From positions 1-17,977 of the forward strand of contig JAJXXM010000315.1 in the NCBI GenBank assembly GCA_021781095.1: a stretch of 17,977 bases of DNA. Reading direction: 5' to 3'. Both the position numbers and the translations under genes were made by a program. Below the pieces are notes generated by a model, which saw nothing but the letters and a program-made list of their open reading frames with translations, was not told the DNA's origin and made no database searches. Each line of letters opens with the position of its first letter. Within the stretch, counting starts at the first letter, position 1. This document shows positions 14,239-17,977 of the stretch, piece by piece. The DNA is from a bacterium. GTDB taxonomy: Bacteria > Eremiobacterota > Eremiobacteria > Baltobacterales > Baltobacteraceae.

Positions 14239-15676
14239 TACCCGTACTCGCCGGGTCGAGCCGTTCCAACCGCGCCGCGATGGGCGCGTTTCGATTTATG
14301 TCTGCGGGCTGACGCCGTCGGCACAGGCGCACCTCGGGCACGCGCGCTCCTTTCTCTTTTTCGATATCCTCCGTCGCTATCTGACGTTTTCGGGGTACGA
14401 AGTGACCTACGTTCAAAACGTCACCGATATCGACGATCGTAGCATCGCCGCGGCACATCGGCTCGGCGTTTCGTGGCGAGAGATCGTCGACGGTTATTAC
14501 GCGGAGTTCAAGCGTTCGATGCAACGTCTCGGCGTGCGCGAACCCGATAAGGAGCCCTACGCGACGGAGTTCATTCCGCAAATTCGCGAAACGATCGTGG
14601 CCTTGATCGAGCGCGGCTACGCCTACGTGGCGAGCGACGGTATCTATTATCGCGTCGGAAAATTCGAACGGTACGGCGCGCTCTCCAATCGGAATGTCGC
14701 CGAGCTCGAGGCGGGCGCCCGCATCGAAATCGACGAAGCGAAAGAAGAACCGCTCGATTTCGCGCTCTGGAAATTCGCGAAGCCGGGCGAGCCGCATTGG
14801 CCGTTCGAACCCTACGGCGATGGGCGGCCGGGATGGCATATCGAGTGTTCGGCGATGTCGCATGCGTTGCTCGATCCCGAGGGGACGGGCTTCGATATCC
14901 ACGGCGGCGGTGCCGATCTTATTTTCCCCCATCACGAAAACGAAATCGCGCAGAGCGAGCCGTTGATGGCGCGGCCGCCGATGGCGAATTTTTGGTTGCA
15001 CGGCGGATTGTTGCTTTTCGACAATCGCAAGATGAGCAAATCGCTCGGGAATTTCGAACCGCTCTGCGACGTGCTCGATCGCTACGATCCGCAGGCGATT
15101 CGGCTGCTGTTCTTGCGGACCGGCTACGGAAAAGTCATGAACTTTACCGACGAAGCGATGGCGGGGGCTGAGGCGACGCTCGAGCGGCTCCGCCGCGATT
15201 ATCGCGCCCTCCACGCAGTGGTGGGGAGCGCGAACGGCTCCATTCTCGAAGGCGGCGCGTTGACCGCGAGCGTGGTTGCGGCGCTCGACGACGACATGAA
15301 TACCGCTGCGGCGCTGCGCGAGGTCCTCGCTGCGGCGGGGAATGCCGAGACGGAGGGCGCCGCGCAGCGGTTGGCGGAGCTTCGAAACGCACTGACGCTG
15401 CTCGGAATCGAGCCCGACGAACGTTGGCTCGCCGAGCCGGAAGCGCTTCCGTTACCCTCCGACCTCGCAGCGGCCCTGCGCCGCGAGATCGGCGAACCCT
15501 GGCTCGACGGGATCGAGGACGCACGGGCGGCGCTCGAACGAGCGATTGCGGAACGGCTCGCAGCGCGCGCCGGCAAGGACTGGGCGCGCAGCGACCGGTT
15601 ACGCGATGCGCTCCTGCGTTGCGGCATCGAAATACAAGATGGTAAGGAGGGTTCGGTATGGAGCGTCGTCCGATAG
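14219..15676 (+). CDS. cysS: Cysteinyl-tRNA synthetase
   Basis: Class I synthetase charging tRNA-Cys; 485 aa from this start. AAGGAAA (14207-14213) five bases before the ATG decides the start, and the frame upstream is a cysE shadow. Motif I is HLGH at 38-41, with zinc ligand Cys29. The other zinc ligands are Cys210 (GWHIEC) and the HHENE motif at 238-242. KMSKS is at 271-275, and the C-terminal helical domain ends in the typical [11 protein letters not shown] and WSVVR segments. The segment before motif I reads [14 protein letters not shown] instead of the common CGPTVYD-HIGHA and recalls MshC, the mycothiol ligase paralog. The intact C-terminal tRNA-binding domain argues for a real CysS. 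The stop lies inside rlmB, an overlap of 19 bases. Confidence 0.95.
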   Translation: MPLQLYNTRTRRVEPFQPRRDGRVSIYVCGLTPSAQAHLGHARSFLFFDILRRYLTFSGYEVTYVQNVTDIDDRSIAAAHRLGVSWREIVDGYYAEFKRSMQRLGVREPDKEPYATEFIPQIRETIVALIERGYAYVASDGIYYRVGKFERYGALSNRNVAELEAGARIEIDEAKEEPLDFALWKFAKPGEPHWPFEPYGDGRPGWHIECSAMSHALLDPEGTGFDIHGGGADLIFPHHENEIAQSEPLMARPPMANFWLHGGLLLFDNRKMSKSLGNFEPLCDVLDRYDPQAIRLLFLRTGYGKVMNFTDEAMAGAEATLERLRRDYRALHAVVGSANGSILEGGALTASVVAALDDDMNTAAALREVLAAAGNAETEGAAQRLAELRNALTLLGIEPDERWLAEPEALPLPSDLAAALRREIGEPWLDGIEDARAALERAIAERLAARAGKDWARSDRLRDALLRCGIEIQDGKEGSVWSVVR

Positions 15677-16455
15677 CCGGTGCGCGAATGAAAGCCCCAC
15701 TCGATTTCGACGACGTGATCTACGGAATTCACGCTGTGGAAGAAGCGCTGGGAGCCGGCGAAAAGATTCTCGCGCTGCATGTCGCGAGTGATCGCGCGCG
15801 CGATCCCGCCTTGCGCGCCTTGCTCGCGGCGGCGGAGGAGCGCGGCCTGCGCGCCCGCTTCGAGGGGCGCGAATTTTTTGCGCGCCTGCCCTACAAGGCC
15901 CATCAAGGTGTCGTCGCACGGAGCGCTCCCTTTCCGTACGCCGATCTCGAGGAGGTGCTCGTGCCGCGCGATGGAGCACCGCTGCTCGTCGTGCTGCTCG
16001 ACCATCTCACCGATCCGCATAACGTCGGTGCGATCGTTCGCACCGCCGCATGCATCGGCGCGAACGGCATCGTTCTTCCCGACCGCCGGAGTGCGGGCAT
16101 CAACGCGACGGTACGGAAAGCCGCCGCGGGTGCGACCGCGCATATTCCGATCGCTCAAGTGACCAATATCGCGCAAACGATCGCCGCATTGAAAAAGCGC
16201 GGGCTTTGGATCGCCGGCGCCGATGCCGGCGAGGGGGCGGAGTCGATGTACGATGTCGATTTCAACCGAGACCTCGCGCTGGTCATCGGGGCGGAGGGGG
16301 CTGGGCTCGCCCCGCTGGTCGCCAAGAACTGCGACTTCCGGGTGAAGATCCCGATGCTCGCCGGGGTCGCCTCGCTCAACGCCTCGGTGGCGGCCGCGGT
16401 GCTCCTGTACGAGGCGGTGCGCCAACGCCGAGGGAGCGAGCCTTCGCTGCCGTAG
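15658..16455 (+). CDS. rlmB: 23S rRNA (guanosine-2'-O)-methyltransferase, SpoU/TrmH family
   Basis: A SPOUT-class RNA methyltransferase using SAM, 265 aa. An N-terminal SpoU substrate-binding domain starts at IYGIHAVEEAL (21-31). The trefoil-knot domain has motif 1 with NVGAIVRTA (122-130), motif 2 VIGAEGAGL (209-217) and motif 3 from IPMLAG through SLNASVAAAVLLYE (231-252). The start ATG has an excellent TAAGGAGG site (15643-15650) seven bases upstream, inside cysS. In Bacillus the homolog yacO follows cysS and mrnC and precedes yacP and sigH. Here mrnC and yacP are missing. Assignment as RlmB (G2251-type) over other SpoU methyltransferases follows from this context. Confidence 0.92.
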   Translation: MERRPIAGARMKAPLDFDDVIYGIHAVEEALGAGEKILALHVASDRARDPALRALLAAAEERGLRARFEGREFFARLPYKAHQGVVARSAPFPYADLEEVLVPRDGAPLLVVLLDHLTDPHNVGAIVRTAACIGANGIVLPDRRSAGINATVRKAAAGATAHIPIAQVTNIAQTIAALKKRGLWIAGADAGEGAESMYDVDFNRDLALVIGAEGAGLAPLVAKNCDFRVKIPMLAGVASLNASVAAAVLLYEAVRQRRGSEPSLP

Positions 16456-16488
16456 CGCTAGAAAATCGGCCGGTTGCGGCAAAAACGC

Positions 16489-16517
16489 TTGACGGTGGAG
16501 GGGAGCCCTTCTATACT
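16489..16517 (+). promoter_or_regulatory. Near-consensus sigma-70 promoter of the sigma factor gene
   Basis: TTGACG (16489-16494), a spacer of exactly 17 bases, and TATACT (16512-16517) make the best promoter in the window. Transcription would start near 16524, leaving a leader of about 70 bases before the ATG at 16595. It lies in the 139-base gap after rlmB and gives the sigma gene its own expression. It looks like a housekeeping promoter, not one of the sigma-H type. Confidence 0.75.
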
Positions 16518-16594
16518 CCGTCCCGTGCGACGCGCTCGACGGGCCCCGGCCCGCGTCATGCGTCCACGCGTCCCAGACGAGGCAGATACCACCC

Positions 16595-17242
16595 ATGGCA
16601 ATGACCCAGCCGGCCCCAACGGGGTTGGACTATCACGAACGCGGCGACGAAGACCTCGTCGCTACCGCGAAGAGCGGCGATAGCCTTGCGATGGAGTTCT
16701 TACTCAACAAATACAAGAACTTCGTGCGCATCAAGGCAAAGAGCTACTTCCTCATCGGCGCGGATCGTGAAGATATCATTCAAGAAGGCATGATCGGCCT
16801 GTATAAGGCGGTCCGCGATTTTAAAGCCGACAAACTCTCGAGTTTTCGCGCTTTCGCCGAATTGTGCATCACGCGTCAGATTATTACCGCAATCAAAACT
16901 GCGACGCGCCAAAAGCACATTCCGCTCAATCAATATATCTCGCTCAACAAGCCGATCTACGACGAGGATAGCGAGCGGACGTTGCTCGACGTGATGCCGG
17001 CGCAAAAATCCGGCGACCCCGAAGAGCTGGTCGTGACGCAAGAGGTCTCCGACGACATCCGGCAGCGCATTCGCCAGAATCTCTCGGAGCTCGAATCGCA
17101 GGTCCTCGAGTCGTACCTTGAAGGCAAGAGCTACCAAGAGATGGCTCGCGATCTCGGTCGCCACGTGAAATCGATCGACAACGCGCTGCAGCGCGTCAAA
17201 CGCAAGATCGAGAAGAATCTCGCCGAGTTCGAGTTTAAATAA
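16595..17242 (+). CDS. sigH: RNA polymerase sigma factor, SigH (Spo0H) type
   Basis: A 215-aa sigma-70 family factor lacking region 1 and matching the short SigH architecture. Region 2 spans about 30-100 and contains YFLIGADREDIIQEGMIGLY (51-70), then AFAELCITRQIITAIKTATR (86-105) and QKHIPLN. Region 4 has YQEMARDLGRHVKSIDNALQ (170-189) and RVKRK, a helix-turn-helix binding the -35 box. From memory, these blocks are close to identical to B. subtilis SigH, the transition-phase and sporulation sigma factor. The length is also close (218 aa there). An ATG at 16601 is an alternative start two codons in. It follows rlmB as in Firmicutes and has its own promoter. No anti-sigma factor gene is adjacent. 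Confidence 0.92.
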   Translation: MAMTQPAPTGLDYHERGDEDLVATAKSGDSLAMEFLLNKYKNFVRIKAKSYFLIGADREDIIQEGMIGLYKAVRDFKADKLSSFRAFAELCITRQIITAIKTATRQKHIPLNQYISLNKPIYDEDSERTLLDVMPAQKSGDPEELVVTQEVSDDIRQRIRQNLSELESQVLESYLEGKSYQEMARDLGRHVKSIDNALQRVKRKIEKNLAEFEFK

Positions 17243-17287
17243 CCGATTGTAGGCGGAGGTGTGGGGCGGATCGCTCGAGCCGTACGT

Positions 17288-17671
17288 TTATCGCTCGTCG
17301 CCCCCCGCGCCCTCGTCGACATCCATCCTTCGCTCGAGCCGCTCGCCGCAGATCGCGACGATGCGGTCGTAGGCGCGTTCGCGATCCTCGAGGGGATCGA
17401 CGACGAACGTTTCGCTCGCGCGGCCGTCGCTCGGTACGACGCAGAGCGTCACCAGCCCCTTCGCACAGACATCCATACACGATGTCGAGATCGCGCGAAT
17501 CGCTCCCCACTTCCCGCGTTCTTTTAGCGCGGCTTTCAGCCACGTGCGCAGCGGCACCGTGCCGTGTCGCGCTGCGATCTCGGGCGTCTCTTCGGGGATG
17601 CGTTCGGAGGAGCAGCGCTCGCAGACGAGGGCGAGGCCGCCGGCGCGCCATTTGGGACGGACGGTTTGCAT
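17288..17671 (-). CDS. Small cysteine-pair protein, thioredoxin-like [2Fe-2S] ferredoxin or DUF1636-like
   Basis: A 127-aa soluble protein that I place only broadly. Cys17 and Cys20 (VCERC) and Cys65 and Cys69 (STSCMDVCAKG) could form a [2Fe-2S] or zinc site. The helix LRTWLKAALKERG (41-53), then IRAIS leading into the second Cys pair and a TLCVVP strand fit the thioredoxin-like ferredoxin fold; DUF1636 metal-binding proteins look similar. Two further cysteines are Cys77 and Cys108. I chose ATG 17671 because GGGAG (complement of 17678-17682) sits six bases before it; ATG 17677 is too close to that site. It is convergent with sigH, 45 bases away, and begins 23 bases after the tRNA-Thr 3' end on the same strand, so it may share that transcript. 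Confidence 0.7.
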   Translation of the reverse strand: MQTVRPKWRAGGLALVCERCSSERIPEETPEIAARHGTVPLRTWLKAALKERGKWGAIRAISTSCMDVCAKGLVTLCVVPSDGRASETFVVDPLEDRERAYDRIVAICGERLERRMDVDEGAGGDER

Positions 17672-17693
17672 GGGCATCTCCCGGAGAGAATGG

Positions 17694-17769
17694 TGGAGCC
17701 GACGGTGGGACTCGAACCCACGATTGGCAGTTTACAAAACTGCTGCTGTAGCCGCTGAGCCACGTCGGC
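17694..17769 (-). tRNA. tRNA-Thr (anticodon UGU)
   Basis: On the minus strand the cloverleaf is complete. The acceptor stem GCCGACG pairs with CGTCGGC. The D-stem is GCT/AGC. The anticodon stem GCAGT/ACTGC surrounds loop TTTGTAA, with anticodon TGT at 17734-17736. The T-arm is GTGGG/CCCAC with TTCGAAT. Discriminator U is followed by an encoded CCA (17694-17696), and the next three bases repeat CCA (17691-17693). Reading frames over this gene are artefacts. Confidence 0.97.
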
Positions 17770-17879
17770 GGAGAGCGGCAGCTTCCACGCCTCTCGGACG
17801 CCCCCTCCGCACGACCCGGGGAGCGAGGAGCGAGCGTGGATTTTTGACGGTAGTCGTTGCGAGGAGTCTTGGGGTTTGA

Positions 17880-17885
17880 TATCGT
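17880..17885 (+). promoter_or_regulatory. Weak candidate -10 element for tRNA-Tyr
   Basis: TATCGT (17880-17885) lies 17 bases after TTGCGA (17857-17862) and about 32 bases before the tRNA-Tyr 5' end. The match to consensus is only fair. The stronger TTGACG at 17844-17849 has no -10 at a usable distance. The gap 17770-17916 also holds a GC-rich stretch in which I recognise nothing else. Confidence 0.3.
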
Positions 17886-17916
17886 ACCGTCCGGAGCCGT
17901 CGGCAGACGGTCGCGT

Positions 17917-17977
17917 GGGTAGGTGGTCGAGTGGTTAAAGGCACCGGACTGTAAATTCGGCGCGCGAAAGCGCTACG
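17917..17977 (+). tRNA. tRNA-Tyr (anticodon GUA), 3' part beyond the window
   Basis: The acceptor 5' strand GGGTAGG (17917-17923) is followed by T8 and G9. The D-stem is GTC/GGC around GAGTGGTTAAA. The anticodon stem CCGGA/TTCGG holds loop CTGTAAA, with anticodon GTA at 17951-17953. A long variable arm begins with CGCGCGAAAGCGC, as expected for class II tRNA-Tyr. The T-arm and 3' acceptor strand lie outside the window. Confidence 0.93.

Noticed and set aside
16456..16488. GCCG-GTTG-CGGC hairpin after rlmB as a terminator
   Set aside because: The stem is only four base pairs and is followed by A residues, not T, so it does not fit an intrinsic terminator for rlmB.
15199..16596. 465-aa minus-strand reading frame opposite cysS and rlmB
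   Set aside because: It is the longest antisense frame but has no recognisable domain, and cysS and rlmB are certain on the plus strand.
17784..17845. TCCACGC (17784-17790) and GCGTGGA (17834-17840) followed by five T, resembling a terminator
   Set aside because: The loop is over 40 bases with poor inner pairing, and no plus-strand gene ends nearby except sigH over 500 bases away. Probably chance in GC-rich sequence.
17482..17879. Plus-strand reading frames across 17697-17769 with protein phrases such as WDSNPRLAVYKTAA and GLEPTIGSLQN
   Set aside because: These are translations of the antisense of tRNA-Thr, a well-known spurious protein artefact. The tRNA cloverleaf explains the sequence.

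Overview
The window is a dense, GC-rich bacterial chromosomal segment of housekeeping genes. Most genes overlap the next by 1-20 bases (ATGA, GTGA, TAATG or ATGAGTGA junctions), so translational coupling is the rule. The gene order resembles two clusters known from Bacillus subtilis. One is rpe - thiN - rpmB - yloV(fakA) - plsX. The other is yacL - ispD - ispF - gltX - cysE - cysS - rlmB - sigH, followed by tRNAs. Here the two blocks sit side by side. GC-rich sequence and codon use, together with a Firmicute-like gene order and a SigH-type sigma factor, suggest a high-GC member of Terrabacteria outside the classical Firmicutes. Candidatus Eremiobacterota/Vulcanimicrobiota or a relative is my guess. 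The phylum is inference, since no 16S or other decisive marker is present.

Layout. Positions 1-2588 (+) hold the rpe 3' end, thiL, a pyridoxal-kinase-like PfkB protein and a small unknown protein, all closely packed. Positions 2580-4474 (-) form a convergent operon read as rpmB, a beta-hydroxyacid dehydrogenase and an alpha/beta hydrolase, with a good promoter at 4556-4584. Position 4668 (+) starts a secreted cupredoxin lipoprotein. Positions 5273-9613 hold fakA, plsX and two degV/fakB paralogs, a complete-looking acyl-phosphate module joining fatty-acid salvage to phospholipid synthesis. Positions 9606-16455 hold hemW, yacL, ispD, ispF, a GluRS C-terminal-domain-like orphan, cysE, cysS and rlmB. 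A near-consensus promoter at 16489-16517 then drives a SigH-type sigma factor. The right end carries a minus-strand tRNA-Thr with a ferredoxin-like gene right behind it, and a plus-strand tRNA-Tyr cut by the window end.

The most interesting point is the 181-aa gene at 13013-13558. It occupies the place gltX has in Bacillus, but it resembles only the C-terminal anticodon-binding region of glutamyl-tRNA synthetase and has no catalytic domain. Other points worth a second look are the strongly Bacillus-like SigH, the second DegV protein with altered fatty-acid-pocket motifs, a cupredoxin with an enlarged copper-ligand loop, and a cysteinyl-tRNA synthetase with an unusual motif I. I saw no CRISPR array, transposon, phage gene or defence island. 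No gene-free stretch exceeds 300 bases; the longest, 4475-4667, is described below.
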